A DNA stretch of 64,000 nucleotides. Origin: Romanomermis culicivorax (Eukaryota; Nematoda; Enoplea; Mermithida; Mermithidae). The stretch is from contig CAWUHX010000100.1 of assembly GCA_963922205.1 (NCBI GenBank), positions 310,001 to 374,000 on the forward strand, in the 5' to 3' direction. Shown piece by piece: positions 1-12,600 of this stretch. The notes below the pieces were generated by a model, which did not search any database, had not been told where the DNA came from, and worked only from the letters and a program-made list of their open reading frames with translations. Made by a program: the position numbers and the translations under genes. Positions within the stretch are counted from its first letter, which is position 1, and each line of letters starts with the position of its first letter.

Positions 1-1020
1 AAAAAATTTTAGGGGGTACCGAGACATTAGAGCGCGGGACAATATAGCGCAGGAGAATAGAATGCAGGGACATTAAAGCGCAGAGAGAATAGAGCGTAAG
101 GACAATAGAGCGCGGACATTAGAGTCAATACAGTAGCGAATGGCGAGGGCGGCCGCGCCTCCTAAACTCATGGTCTAAAAATAATAATTATCAAGATGAT
201 GGTTGAACGCATATTATCAGAAATCTACAGCCAGTTGCCCCATTGTTTCGTCCTTTTTTCTTCTTGGTTTTTTTTGGAAAAACTTTTAAGAATAAAAAGA
301 AAAATGAGAAAAAAAGAAAAAAATCGTTTGCATGTCGAAGCAAATAATTTAACAAAAATATAAAAATTGTAAATAAAAAAATTACCGCCCCTGCTGCCCC
401 GAAAAATTCTCTGCGTCGGCCACAGATACAATAGAGCGCAGGACAATAACGGATAGGCGCAATAGAGCGCAGGACGATAAAGCATGGACAGTAGAGCACA
501 GAGCTATTAAAGCGCAGGACAATAGAGCACAGAAAAATTAAATAAGAGAAAAATAAAAAACGAACATAAAATAATGTGAAAAATAACTACATTTCAGCCC
601 AAAAATGCTTTCTTTAAGTTTTTTCGTGTCTACCTGAAGAAGTTCAGGTCGGAGCCAAAGCATTTTTCCACCATGGAGATGTTTCAAAAATCGCAGTTAT
701 TTGACCTTTGAACCTTCGAATGAAATTATTTCATTTTGTTATTTTCGAATTCATCTTGAATTTTTAACTCGCATTCAGAATCACACACGCAGTTTTTTGT
801 CAGTTTTTTAAATAAAGCTGTTTGCTTAGTATTCTTTTTTCATGTCCAAAAACGATTTAAAATTCGCGTTCATTGCAGATCACGGAAAGTTGGGTAAATT
901 TTTTTCGAACCAATAGATGTGCCTTAATGTCCATGCGCTCTATTGTCCTGCGTTCTAATGTCCTCGCTGTATATTCCCTGCTCTATTGTCCCTGCGCTCT
1001 AATGTCCGCGCTCTAATCAG
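1..1020. repeat. Fold-back element with short tandem motif in opposed clusters
   Basis: Positions ~25-125 and ~430-535 hold many copies of a 15-16 bp motif close to AGAGCGCAGGACAATAG on the plus strand. Positions ~935-1018 hold the same motif inverted (CTCTATTGTCCTGCG). The ~400 bp between has no recognised content. Two inverted clusters of a tandem motif are typical of fold-back elements. The left end may lie outside the window. All of this is inside an Argonaute intron. Confidence 0.6.
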
Positions 1021-1110
1021 AGGTCTTCAAAGTCCAACATTTAGGTAGGGGTAAAATTGTAAGGGTAGTACTGGACATATGCTGTGCGCCATGCCGTGAC
1101 CTTTTTTTGC
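1018..1110 (+). mobile_element. Left-end fragment of the 180-bp MITE family
   Basis: Begins CAGAGGTCTTCAAAGTCC and continues with the TTTAGGTAGGGGTAAAATTG subterminal sequence seen in the complete copies at 1975 and 32582; the other half is missing. Confidence 0.5.
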
Positions 1111-1537
1111 CCTCAAGGCTTTTGCGGAGGAGTGTGGTGTACGTACTTTCACCACAAAACAACAAAACAATTCTCACTTATAACTTACAAAAATGAATAA
1201 TGCCCCTACTATACGCTTTTTACAGTCAAAAAACATTTACTATTTCGATCCCATTTTCCAGCTCCCAATCATGCAACTTGGATGTACTAATTATACGCAC
1301 AGAATTGTCAGACTTTGAAGATTGTCATGTCAACTGATTCCTGCACATTTCAAGAATCGGGCACAACATACTTTTGGAAACTATTTGAACCAGCATCATC
1401 AGGAGTATGAGCTTATTCCATCACTGATAAGGGTTATAACAGTGCTCCCAATTGGAGGCGCTGATGCCGAATGTGGCTCAAGTATTATTAACCACATTTG
1501 ATTATGAATCACGAGTTTGAAACCAGGTACCACACTC

Positions 1538-1858
1538 CAGAAATCCTCGACCATATGGTAGCCGTAGGGATCCCCATACTTTTGGTTAGAAAAATACTGA
1601 AAAATTTCAATTTTTTGATCAGAAATGTCGATTTTTGAACGAAAAATAGTCAAAAATCTGAAATTTCTGGGCGCTTTGCGCCAAGAATACATCTTTTCGG
1701 TCTTTTAGGAAAAAATTACTATTTTTCAGACTTTTTCGTGAAAAATCAATTTTTTCTTTGAGAGACCTCTCCCCTTAAAATTTTGGAAATTACTGACCCC
1801 GGCCCATAAAAAGTCGCCCGACCCTGCTCCCCCAGACCTCGGGGGCCCGTTACATGTA
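1538..1858 (+). mobile_element. CATACATGTAA-family MITE, 5' truncated
   Basis: Shares the family landmarks in order: TCGACCATATGG-like block, GGGATCCCCATACTTTTGGT, TGGGCGCTTTGCGCCAAGAA, ACTGACCCCGGCCCA and the end GGGGGCCCGTTACATGTAA. The left terminus is absent. Confidence 0.75.
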
Positions 1859-1974
1859 ATGATAAAGATAATACGCTCCTGATATTCCTCGCTACGGGGA
1901 GTCCAGTCACAGCAACTGCAAGCAAAATAGGAACTCTCTTCTAGACTTGGCCGATCTTTAATCATGGTAAACCC

Positions 1975-2154
1975 CAGACAACCCCATAGGGAGGGGTATG
2001 AAGGGGTTATTACCCCTACCTAAAGTCCTAAAAATTGACCACTTGGCGCCTAATTTTGTGACAATACGAAATGTTTAGTGGACGTTTAGCTACACTACCA
2101 CTGCAATTTTTCAATTTTACCCCTATCTGAAAAATCTGACCTTGGGGACCTCTG
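1975..2154 (-). mobile_element. 180-bp MITE, complete, with exact 8-bp target duplication
   Basis: Runs from CAGACAACCCCATAGGGAGG to CTTGGGGACCTCTG. It is flanked on both sides by GTAAACCC (1967-1974 and 2155-2162). An 8-bp duplication with CAG-type ends fits a non-autonomous hAT element. It has the same length as the copy at 32582-32761, in opposite orientation, and sits in an Argonaute intron. Confidence 0.85.
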
Positions 2155-2933
2155 GTAAACCCTACCCACTCGACGGAAAAAATTAAAGTTTGGAAAAACA
2201 AGTAAAAATAGTCAAAAACATCCCCAGCAAATTCATGAGGAAATTTGAATCAGGTTACATGGCATTAGGCTTGGCGATAGTAACCCAAACTTGAGTTAAA
2301 ACTTCTTTCTCTGCCGCACTCGTGATTAGTTCAATTTAACAATGCAGATATACAAACTTTTGTTTGTCATGTCCTAAACAAGATAGTGCAGAATGCACAA
2401 CCTGAAGTGCAGGATTCTCAAACAGTCGAAATTTCCTCCACCACTCGGCTCTTGCTTAGGTTTTCCGAACCATATGTCTGCAGTCAATAACTTGAAGTTT
2501 TCAAGTTTCTACAGTAACATCAGCATTAGTGAAATTAGTCTATATTCTCATTTTGATTCTGGCCCTTTACAAATCATAGAGTGGTACCTCATTTCACTCA
2601 AAATCTACCGATGAAATTCGGCCCCATGCAGACCTACAAAATATCTAGATTTCGGACACAACAATTTTCGAGATTCCAGAGGGGCTGTTGTTGCCTACTT
2701 TTGCATTTTTTCAAATTTGAGGAAACCCTGATGATTTTAAAGCCTGGGTTTGTATACTTATTGCTCCTTTCAGGACACCCTATATCTTTGGTGAAGTGCA
2801 CTTCGCTGTAGGATCATAATTAATTTTTACTAAATGATGGCAACCCCCGTGCTTGTATGATGAGATTTCGTGGTGAATATCTTGAAGAATCAGCTCCTCC
2901 TATACGTTGATTTTTGACGTTGTTTCGTCTCAG

Positions 2934-5900
2934 ACCAAAGCAACGGCTGTGCCAAATCAAGGCGTTTGGGATATGCGTGGCAAGCAATTCCATACCGGAG
3001 TAGAAATTAAAGTTTGGGCCATAGCTTGTTTCGCGCAACAGCAAATAGTCAAAGAATATGATCTGAGGTAAATTTCTTGAATTGTGACGCAGGCGTGTAT
3101 GATTTTGATGTCTATTCACTATCGAATTTCGAAATTGGTGGTCCTTGTAACTAACTTTAGTTAAATATTTAATTTTTTATAGAAATTTTACCCAACAATT
3201 GCAGCGCATTTCGAACGAAGCGGGCATGCCGGTTACTGGCCAACCGTGCTTTTGTAAATACGCTATGGGCGTCGATCAAGTTGAACCGATGTTTAAATAT
3301 TTGAAACAAGGATATCAAGGGTTACAATTAATTATTGTCGTTTTACCGGGCAAAACTCCTGTATACGGTAAATGTTACGGATTTTGATGACTGTTCAAAT
3401 AAACTTCTATATTTTCACACGAATTAGACCCAAATTTTCTGCTCACCGATATTTCGCGGTTGAATTTTGACTTTTTGCGTTGCTGAATTGAACAGATATT
3501 TTTTTCTACGTAAATTCTAATGCCTAATATGTATTTGTCGTCAAATTTTTAAGCAAATGACCAGATTTTTTATTCTTCGATGATTTATGTCCATTTGTAT
3601 TTGCTTCACTGATTCTGATTGTTGTATAAAATTATTCTGTTGTGAACGATTCGCGGATTTTGTAATCTTTTCGATCAAATTAGTGTTTTGTCTTTCAGCC
3701 GAAGTCAAACGTGTTGGCGATACTATTTTGGGCGTAGCTACACAATGTGTTCAGTCAAAAAACGTTGTCAAAACTACTCCTCAAACGTTGTCAAACTTAT
3801 GCCTAAAAATAAACGTGAAATTGGGCGGTGTGAATAGTATCCTAGTCCCGAATACCAGGTAATTAGATAGAAAGTGTTTATTCTATTGTTCATTTTTGGT
3901 TCGATTTCATTGTTTGAATGCCGTGGAATACCTCTGACTTTTTCAGGCCACGCGTGTTTAACGAACCCGTTATTTTTATGGGCGCCGATATTACTCATCC
4001 GCCGGCTGGCGATAGTAAGAAACCTTCAATCGCCGCGGTTAGTAATGTATTTATGTTCATTTCTTTCCACTTTTTCAAGCTTTTAAATTATTTATTCAGG
4101 TTGTCGGATCGATGGACGCCCATCCATCTCGTTACGCTGCCACCGTTCGCGTTCAACAACATCGTCAGGAAATCATTAGCGATTTAGCTCAAATGGTACG
4201 CGAATTGTTAGTACAGTTTTATAGGAGTACGCGTTTCAAACCTACGCGAATCGTTTTTTATCGCGACGGCGTTTCGGAAGGCCAATTTTTCAACGTGAGC
4301 ATTTCACATCTTGATTTTTTTAAATGATCGAAGGTTTCTAATGCAGTGTAAGAAAGAAAAAGATTCGGTTCTTTCACTTATAGTCGTCTCTTCTATTATA
4401 GGTTCTTCAGCACGAACTGCGAGCCATGCGAGAAGCTTGCATGATGTTAGAAAGATCGTATCAACCGGGAATAACGTTCATCGCCGTTCAAAAACGCCAC
4501 CACACGCGGCTATTTGCCGTCGACAAGAAGGATCAAGTTGGAAAGGCCAATAATATACCGCCCGGTACGACGGTCGACGTCGGAATCACTCATCCAACCG
4601 AATTCGACTTTTATTTGTGCAGTCACGCCGGAATTCAGGTTCAAGCTTCACTATAATTTGAAGTCATATCTTGAAATTATCATTATTTACCAAGTACAAC
4701 TGATTTTTCCAAGTAGGTTTTCCAATTTTGCTAGAATTTCGACGAGCTTCAGCATCGGATCGAAATTTCGAATCTATAAATGTATATATGAATCCAACAT
4801 GAAAGCCTCTAGGTTTTACTTTCCCTGAAAGAAGAGACGCTCTTCAAAAAATTTCTATCTACGACCATGAAGGAAACAAACATAATTTTCTTTAGTAATC
4901 CTCTCAAATCGTCTAAATATTTTTAGTATTTGTGCAGATACATCTTCACAGTTTTATCCATTTGAAACGTTGGCAAGATTATGTACTGTTATGATATTGG
5001 CTGCTCCATTGCATGAAAAATATCAATGAAGATTTGTTATATCAATGAGGATCAGATCTGTGGGGTATGTTGGGGTTTTTATGCGTGGAGTCATCGTCAC
5101 CACCAGGGAAGGAGATGTTACATAAAGGATTTATGGTTTTGAGAAAATCAGCTTCAGACGTGCATGGATATTTTATTTCCGAAAAGCCAAATTGTTTTTG
5201 TTTAAACTGGAGTTTGTTTCTCAAGGAAACCACTTATGAACATGTTTAATGGCAGCCATGTCAATACTCTAGAGACACTAGCTATGGCAGAAAGTTAGCT
5301 CGTTGGTATGTATAGCACCTTTTTCCACATGACTAATCAGCTAAATTTGCTGTATATGGCCCCTTTGTCATAGGGAATCACCAATAATAGCCAATCAAAA
5401 ATTACTATTTTCCAGGTTCAACCTATCACACTAGGTTAGACTGATCATTGTAGCAACCGTTCGAAGCTCAAGAAACATAAAGCATACGCATTTATATCTG
5501 TATTTTAAATCTTTGTATCTCCTACATATAATATTGACTCTTATATGTATAGCAATGTTTTGACTATGTAGAAAGTGTTATAGAATGGATCTAGCACCTG
5601 TTGTCTCATTTTTTTTACAAAAAATGTTATGTAACACTTTTATCTCTGGTGGTGACGATATAACAGTTTTAGAGTATCAGCGGCCTTTGTTTAGAGAGGA
5701 AGTCAGAACTTTTCGAAAAAACATGAAAACTGTTGAAAGTTTCACAATATGCATATGTTTAAGTGCTGAACTGGGCAATGACAGAATCTTTTGCTGATTA
5801 AAAATTGTAAATTTTCATTTGGCGCCTGATTTTTGAATCTTGGTGCTCGAACTCGATATAATTTCCGCTGATTTGCTTGAATTTTTGAAAAATGATCGAT

Positions 5901-7374
5901 TCCTACTTGATGTTTTTGGTTTTCTACTAATTGAAAATTGCGTATCGAATTCGAATTAAACCTACTCTTTTAGCGATGCATCTGCAATTGTGAAGTAAAT
6001 GGGCTATAGTCCTGAAGACAGCTTTAGCTCATTGATCAACTGATGCATGCGTGCAACTAAAGTCCATTTTTCCCAATGAGCCCCGGCGCATAGAAAGATA
6101 TCCATGCAAATAATGAACGACCAGTGCACATGGACCCTTTTTTCTGTAGCTGATTGTAGCCATTAGTTGAACACAAAGTGAGAAAGAAGATTTCGGCCAC
6201 GATGTAGATTTATTCTGTTGGGATTATTTTGCTTTCTAAGGCTCATTCGAAAATGAATATTTTCATGCTTTTACTTCAGACGCTGAAAGTTTCAATTCTT
6301 CTCTCGATTCTGACAAAGTTCTATTCATGCAAAACGGAGTTATTAATTTATTATATAGGATACCTCAATTCTTCATGTTTTTCCTGTTGTTTTGCAGCAA
6401 AAGATTTTTTTCGGAAAAAATTATATTTGCCTATGCTTCTCCTTTCGTTGTCGGGCTCGAAATTGACTAGATTTGTGCATTCGTTTACTTATGTCTCACG
6501 TTACGCATTGTCCTCGAATTTCATAAAATTATTCTACTAAATTATTTAATTATGATTTCACTGCGTTTTCCATAATTTTTTCACTTCTGTAATTTAAGAT
6601 AGTTTTAATGTTTCTATTTCGATGATGAGGACAAACAATGAGCTGGAAAATTGAAATATCTATGTTAATTATAGCCCAGTCAGTTCTAAATTTGAAAAAA
6701 TCGAACAGTACTTCTCTGACAATATAAGTTAAAAAGGCACTGTCACTGATCCGAGTGAGATTACCTTTGAAACTTTTTCGTTGAAGACGTTCAAACATAT
6801 CGGTACAGATTCCGTTTAAGTTCAATTGATCATACAATTTTCTCACGTTTTACAGGGCACTAGTCGTCCAAGCCACTACCACGTTTTATGGGACGACAAC
6901 GCGTTGTCGGCCGATGAACTGCAGCAATTAACTTATCAATTATGTCACACGTACGTCCGTTGTACGCGTAGCGTAAGTATACCGGCGCCAGCCTACTACG
7001 CACATTTAGTCGCTTTTCGTGCCCGCTACCATTTGATCGATCGGGATCATGACAGGTAGTTTTTTGGATTTACTCTGAGAGTTTCCTCCAGGATTTAATT
7101 TTTTATATATTCATCATATTATTCATTAGAATTATGAACTATCGTCTGTTTCAAGCTTAATTTTGGAGAATTCTGAATTTTATGTTTCCTTTTAACATAA
7201 AAGCATTGTCGAACATTCAGCCAAATTTTGAATACACGTGAGCTACCACTTATTCATATTTTTAGCGGCGAAGGAAGTCAGCCGTCGGCTACTAGCGAAG
7301 ATACCACCTTAAGTTCTATGTTGAGAGCTATTCAAGTTCATCCGGATGCTAATAGCGTGATGTATTTCGCGTAA
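2934..7374 (+). CDS. AGO: Argonaute (AGO1/2 class), C-terminal MID-PIWI half, 5' end outside window
   Basis: Argonautes bind small RNAs and silence or cut complementary transcripts, mainly in the cytoplasm. Eight exons join in frame: 2934-3067, 3183-3367, 3699-3858, 3947-4037, 4100-4294, 4402-4638, 6856-7055, 7266-7374 (TAA at 7372-7374), giving 436 codons. The first exon reads [20 protein letters not shown], typical of the MID domain; later exons carry [65 protein letters not shown] and the ending MYFA. The DEDH slicer set is present: Asp 3987-3989 (GAD), Glu 4169-4171 (RQE), Asp 4265-4267 (YRD) and His 7003-7005 (YAHLVAF). Human AGO1 has Arg at the last site, so cleavage activity is likely here. 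All splice phases agree. The N, PAZ and linker exons must lie upstream of the window; nothing in 1-2933 encodes them. Confidence 0.97.
4639..6855 (+). other. Argonaute intron, 2.2 kb
   Basis: Lies between exons ending SHAGIQ and starting GTSRPSHYH. No exon, RNA gene or clear repeat of the other families was seen; open frames here are short and composition-driven. Confidence 0.8.
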
Positions 7375-7860
7375 ACTGCCACACCTCTTTCATATATTTT
7401 CCCATTTCATTTCGTTGGAACACAAACAAAGCTGCATGTTTGTAAATATTCATTATTGTTGGTCTTTTTTACCTTTCAATCTTGGTTTACACAGTTTATA
7501 TTATAATTATACAAAAAGATCAACAAAATGCGATCTAACAACAAAATACACAAGTAGACAAATTTTTTTCTAACACTATCTATTATTTTGAGTATATATA
7601 GCGTGTTATTTTGTTTTATTTTTGTTTTACCACTTCATTTGTAGTATCTGGAAACATGTGTACGTGTCGTGCGTTTTTCCCACAACCAGGAATCTTCTAC
7701 TTGAAAAGTAGCAAAAAAGAAAGTTTGCATATTTTTTACTCATCAGTGTTCTCATAAATAGTCCGACAATGTACTTTTCGGTCAACGAGAATAATTGCTC
7801 GTTGAATTGTATGCAAATTTATGTTGAAATTTACAAATCGCTTGTATTGTAAATTTAGCG

Positions 7861-7866
7861 AATAAA
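7861..7866 (+). promoter_or_regulatory. Candidate polyadenylation signal of Argonaute
   Basis: AATAAA occurs about 490 bases after the Argonaute stop codon, before the first downstream transposon at 7914. Position and motif fit a 3' end signal; no cDNA evidence is available. Confidence 0.4.
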
Positions 7867-7913
7867 ATGGATAATCGTTAATTTTTCATCGTAGCGAAAT
7901 GACTACATAACTA

Positions 7914-8097
7914 TAGTCTGTTTTTTGTGATATGCTTCTGAACAATGAAAGTGGAAAGCAAGTATTATTTCAGTTTCAACCTTCAACAATTTTTAGAGTG
8001 AAAAATTTTACAGCAAGAGCCTTATGTAAACGATTTTGACGGCACTACTGATTTTTGTCACTTTTCTATTTGGAAGCATTTTATAAAAAACAGACTA
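7914..8097. mobile_element. Tc1/mariner-like MITE, TA-flanked
   Basis: Inverted ends TAGTCTGTTTTTTGTGATAT and (right, inverted) TAGTCTGTTTTTTATAAAAT, with TA on both flanks (7912-7913, 8098-8099). It is 184 bp long and has no coding capacity. It lies just after the Argonaute 3' UTR. Confidence 0.8.
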
Positions 8098-8856
8098 TAA
8101 GATCTACTTGGAGATTCTGGAAATCTTCCACGTTTCTATACCTGAAATTTGTCATCATCGAGTAGGGTTGTGTCATAGTTTTTCGGAATGCCGATAACCA
8201 GGTGAATTGATCTATTTTCAATTCTGAAGGTGTTATAAAATTGATTTAGTGAGCAGGGTTGACAGTGTGCGTTCAGATTACAGTAATCTGTCTATTTAAA
8301 CTTATTTTTTGCTACGCTTAGTTGTGTCTTGGATAGGAACACGCCTTGCACCGATCGTCAAAATCCTGTTGGTCATGAACAACTAGTCTCCATGGATCTA
8401 TCGCCCTGTTCGGAATCACTACATATGCTGCTTAGCTCGGTCGATGTCTGTGCTGTGCACTCCTCCATTTTTCGAAACTATTATATCATAATTGACACTT
8501 TTTTGCGCATTTTCCTTCGTGAATATTTAGCAGAAGATCGGATGGGGATCTTATGACATGGTTTTTCCTTGATTTAAGGCATCTTGGAACTCTTGCTCTA
8601 ATTGAGAGGACGCTAGACAGCTGATTTACAGCTGTGGGTAGATTTACAACTTTTGTGAATTAGAGAGTTATGATCGGGTCGGCGAGTTGAGAAAATGTGA
8701 AAACGCGCACTAATAATCGTGGTCGGTTTTCACTTCCAAAATAGGCCATTTTGAATCTAGGATATATCGAAGAACGAACTTTTTACCTAATTTGGTGGTC
8801 TGCCGAATCGATCAGTCGGTTGGGATTTTTGTCGCCGATTAATCGGCGACAGTCGG
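8098..8856. other. Intergenic sequence without a supported gene
   Basis: Between Argonaute and the coiled-coil gene. I see only short open frames, and a perfect 20-bp palindrome at 8831-8850 just before the next repeat. Confidence 0.6.
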
Positions 8857-9225
8857 CATACCTGTAATTGGGGGGGGGGGGGACTCCCACCCCCAATTTG
8901 GTCAACCCTATACCCAACCCCCCCCCCCCAAACTCGGAAAAATTGGAAAAGATCAGGAAAAAAGGGTTTTTTTGCCTTTTTTGGGAATTGCGAATCCCCT
9001 CCCCCATATACCTGTACTTGGGCGGGACCGGACCCTCCCCCCAACTTGGCCAACCCTGCACCCAAAATCATCTAACCCCCCTACCCCCCCAGTTCGGAAA
9101 AAATTAAAAAAATTTTGAAAAAGTGTATGTTCTTTGGGAAAAATTTCGACTTTTTTCTACCCCCCCCCCACCCAAAATTTCGGATTTACCCCCCACCCCA
9201 ACTGGTCGGAGGTCTTACAGGTATG
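8857..9225 (+). mobile_element. CATACCTGTA-family C-rich MITE
   Basis: Starts CATACCTGTAATTGGGGG and ends GGTCTTACAGGTATG, so the termini are inverted. Inside, a C-rich block (ACTTGGCCAACCCTGCACCC and similar) occurs twice, suggesting an internal duplication or tandem insertion. It abuts the next element at 9226. Related copies are at 23560 and 33089. Confidence 0.7.
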
Positions 9226-9606
9226 CCCTCCCCAGAAATTGTCGACCATATGGCTAGTAGCTCGGGCGACCCCACCCCCAGGATTTTCCAATTTTTTGGC
9301 TAGCCATATGGTAGCCGTAGGGACCCCCATACTTTTGGTCGGAAAAATACTAAAAAATGTCAATTTTTTGATAAAAAATGTCAATTTTTGAACAAAAATG
9401 GTCAAAAACGTCAATTTTCTCAGCGCTTCGCGCCATGAATACATTTTTTCGGTCTTTTTAGAAAAAAATTACAATTTTTGGAACAATTTTCTTGACTTTT
9501 TCCGTTAAAAAATCGATTTTTTTCCCTTCAGAGACCCTCCCCCCCAAATTTTGGGAATCATTGACACCCGGCCCAAAAAAAAATCACCTGACCCGTTACA
9601 TATAGT
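9226..9606 (+). mobile_element. CATACATGTAA-family MITE, 5' truncated at junction with the C-rich MITE
   Basis: Contains GTCGACCATATGGCTAG, CCATACTTTTGGTCGGAAAA, the GCGCTTCGCGCCATGAATAC palindrome block and the end CCCGTTACATATA. It ends 44 bases before the ATG of the coiled-coil gene, so it occupies that gene's 5' flank. Confidence 0.75.
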
Positions 9607-9649
9607 GAAAGATAATCATGTTTTAGACACCACAGTCGCTTTGTAGTTA

Positions 9650-12600
9650 ATGGCGAGTTACGATCAATTAGAGCAGTATATTAAAGAATTGGATCGAGGT
9701 GAGCTTCACTTTTTTCCATCAAAAGCATCTTCCCAGATTTTTGTGTAGTGTTGATTTTTTGTTGAATTTTTCATCAGATTTCTTAGCGAGACCAATTCTT
9801 CAGTGAAGCTATAGTCTGTTTTTTATGAGATGCTTCCAAATAGAAAAGTGACACAAATCAGTACTGTCGTCTGAATCGTTTACATAAAGTTCTTACTGTA
9901 AAATTTTTCACTAGAAAAATTGCTAAAGGTTAGGTCACTATGCTCTCAAATTTCCAGTCCTAGATGATACTTTGTTTATCAGAAAATCACAAAAATCTGA
10001 AATACTACTTGCTTTCCACTTTCATTATTTGGAAGCATTTTAAGAAAAACAGACTAATTTTTTCCAGCTCAAGAATTTTTCGATGCAAAAAATAAAGAAA
10101 CGGAGAAGCAAGAGCGTGAATCGAAGAATCAGCTTACTCAAAGTAGGTCAATGTTAGGTATCAGCGCTTGATTTTTTAAATTTTTCTCTATTTTCAGGTC
10201 ACATTAATTCGAACAAAGCTAAACAAAATTTGTCTCGTATGAAAGGTATAATTCTTCATTTGAAAAGTCAAGTGCATAATGTCACATGTTCCACATGGAC
10301 TAAATTCAATCGCTTAGAAAGTTTCCATACTTAATTTTTTTCAAGTGCGACTTGCAACTAAAAAAGTTCTTAGCGGAAACCTGACTTGATTCATAAATAT
10401 GCTTTTCGCAAATCGACTATCAAATATCCGAAAAGCTCAAGAGGAAAAAGTTCACGCGCACCACAGAGTTTTTATCTGCAAAAGCATTTATCTTCTCTGT
10501 TCATTTTAAGATTTACAGTCCAGATAACAAGTAACGCGTGTTTTTGCTTGTGGGTTGCTTGTCACAAGCGCCAATTTAGCAAGCGCTTGGCAAGCAACCC
10601 ACAAGCGAAGCACTTGTGGATCGCTTGTGAAGTGCTTGTGGGACGTGGGTTGCTTGTCCAAGCACTCGTGAGTCTCCTGTCAAGTGGTTGTGTGTCGCTT
10701 GCCAAGTGCTTGTGTGTCGCTTGCCAAGTGCTTGTGACCTACTTGCCAAGCACTTGTGAGTCGCTTTCCAGGCACATTCGGTTGTGAGTGTGAATGTCAG
10801 TTGGAACATATTTATGAGAGCAATTCTTTGTTGGAAGCCTGTCGGTGTACTTTTAGGACGTCTATAACATGCGGCTTCTAGAAGTAATAGCACATTTTTG
10901 TTTTCGACTTTTCCGAAAGATAAAAATGTACCATAGGTTTTTCAAAACACGTTGCCTACTGTACACGCATAAAAATGAAAGAAACAGTAATCTTTTTCTT
11001 ATTTTAAATTTTGGAAATTGTCCGCTAAAACACATAGAATCGAAAATTTGTGAACCCCATTACTAGGTTGTAACAACTTTTTAGAAAAAAATTCTGTCCT
11101 AAAAGCTGCTAAAAATTTCAACCACAATGCTGTTTTCATTTTTCCGATTTATAAACATAATATTATAAAAGGCTTACTGTAGCAGACCCATTGTTTCATA
11201 TCGTCAAATGGAGATGAGTTGTTAGGTAAGTGAAATGTATAAGAGTAACATGTTCATTAGCGTATCAAGCACACGCATGAAATGGTTATTTTCTATCATT
11301 TCATCCTTATTCTGTACAATTGCGAATTATTATGTTGTGATTATTACATAATTTCTTTCAACATTCAAAAATACTAATAACTTGTTTTCGTTTACTTTTC
11401 TGAAACATTCAAACATACACTCTTGTTCTTTCTGATGGATAAGCAATTGTCATGACAGATAAAACATAGTTGTACACGTCTACATTATTCCATTTCCATG
11501 GTGAATTTTTTTGTCGGAAAAGACAAAGCCGTCCCTTAAAGTGAACAACAAGGTTGTAAAAAAGTGTCTGTTGTGCATCGCTTGTGGACTGCTTGTGAAA
11601 CACTTGTGGAACGACCTCCTTGTGGATCGCTTGCACAAGCGCTTGTGGGTTGCTTGGCAAGCGCTTGTGGCAAGCAAGAAAATGACAAGCAATCCACAAG
11701 CACCTGGCAAGCGACGTGCTTCCCAAGCGCTTGTGGCATGCCACGTTACTTGTGATCTGGACTGTAGTGTAAGCCATCAACATCAATAATTCTTACTTAC
11801 TGCTCTTAGATTTAGAACATCAAGCTCTATTGAAAATCGAGCAGTGTGAAAAAGAAGACAAAGAGTAAGGATAATATCAAACGTCTATGGTTGGTCAACA
11901 AGTTAAACTTATACGAAACATCCTCATAGACAATCAATGCTCATCGCGACCGTTGAAAGAGAAATAAAAGACCTACAAACGAGCATCGAGGCGAAAAAAG
12001 TTCAGTGTCGTAAAATCACGTAACATCCGATTTTGTTGTTCAAGGCAAGATTCGGTTGTATTTTTTCATGTTCAGCGACTTATATGGAAGCAAAATTTTG
12101 AGCAATGCTACCAGAATGATTGAAAATGACTTTATTTATGTAAGAGCATGTATTCCTCAATCACATTTGCTTATTTTACGTATGTACGTGTAGCGCGACA
12201 AAGAAAACTGTTTGGCTCGCATGGAAAATTTTGACGGTCACAACGAGAATATTGAAAACGAAAGTATAATTGTTATAATATTTTTTGACCAGAATAGAAG
12301 AAATCTCTTGAAGGGTTCGATGGATCTTATTCGATAATCCCATCGAATAATACGAAAACTATTTTTTCGATTTTCAGTCAAGGAAATTGTGGCGCGATAC
12401 AGGGAAAAATCCGCTACAGTTCTGCAAAGTGAAAAAATTGTGTTCCGAGAACGTCGCATTTTGAAATCATTGCCCAACGTAGATGTCAAAAAATGGTTAC
12501 TGTAAGTGTTTGATGGTATACTTGTTATTATCGACCCGCTCAGAAAGTATCGTACGCAAAAATTAACATTTTTGGTTCACTTCGCACCATGGAACGTTTT

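Noticed and set aside
1..2933. Missing Argonaute N, PAZ or linker exons
   Set aside because: No frame in this stretch matches the sequence expected before [13 protein letters not shown]; the preceding exon must be outside the window.
8783..9444. Several Pro/Gly-rich open frames on both strands
   Set aside because: They are translations of C/G runs inside the two adjacent MITEs.
10545..11750. A CRISPR-like array from regularly repeated CTTGTG units
   Set aside because: Units are imperfect, not separated by unique spacers, and occur as inverted arrays between inverted termini in a eukaryotic intron.
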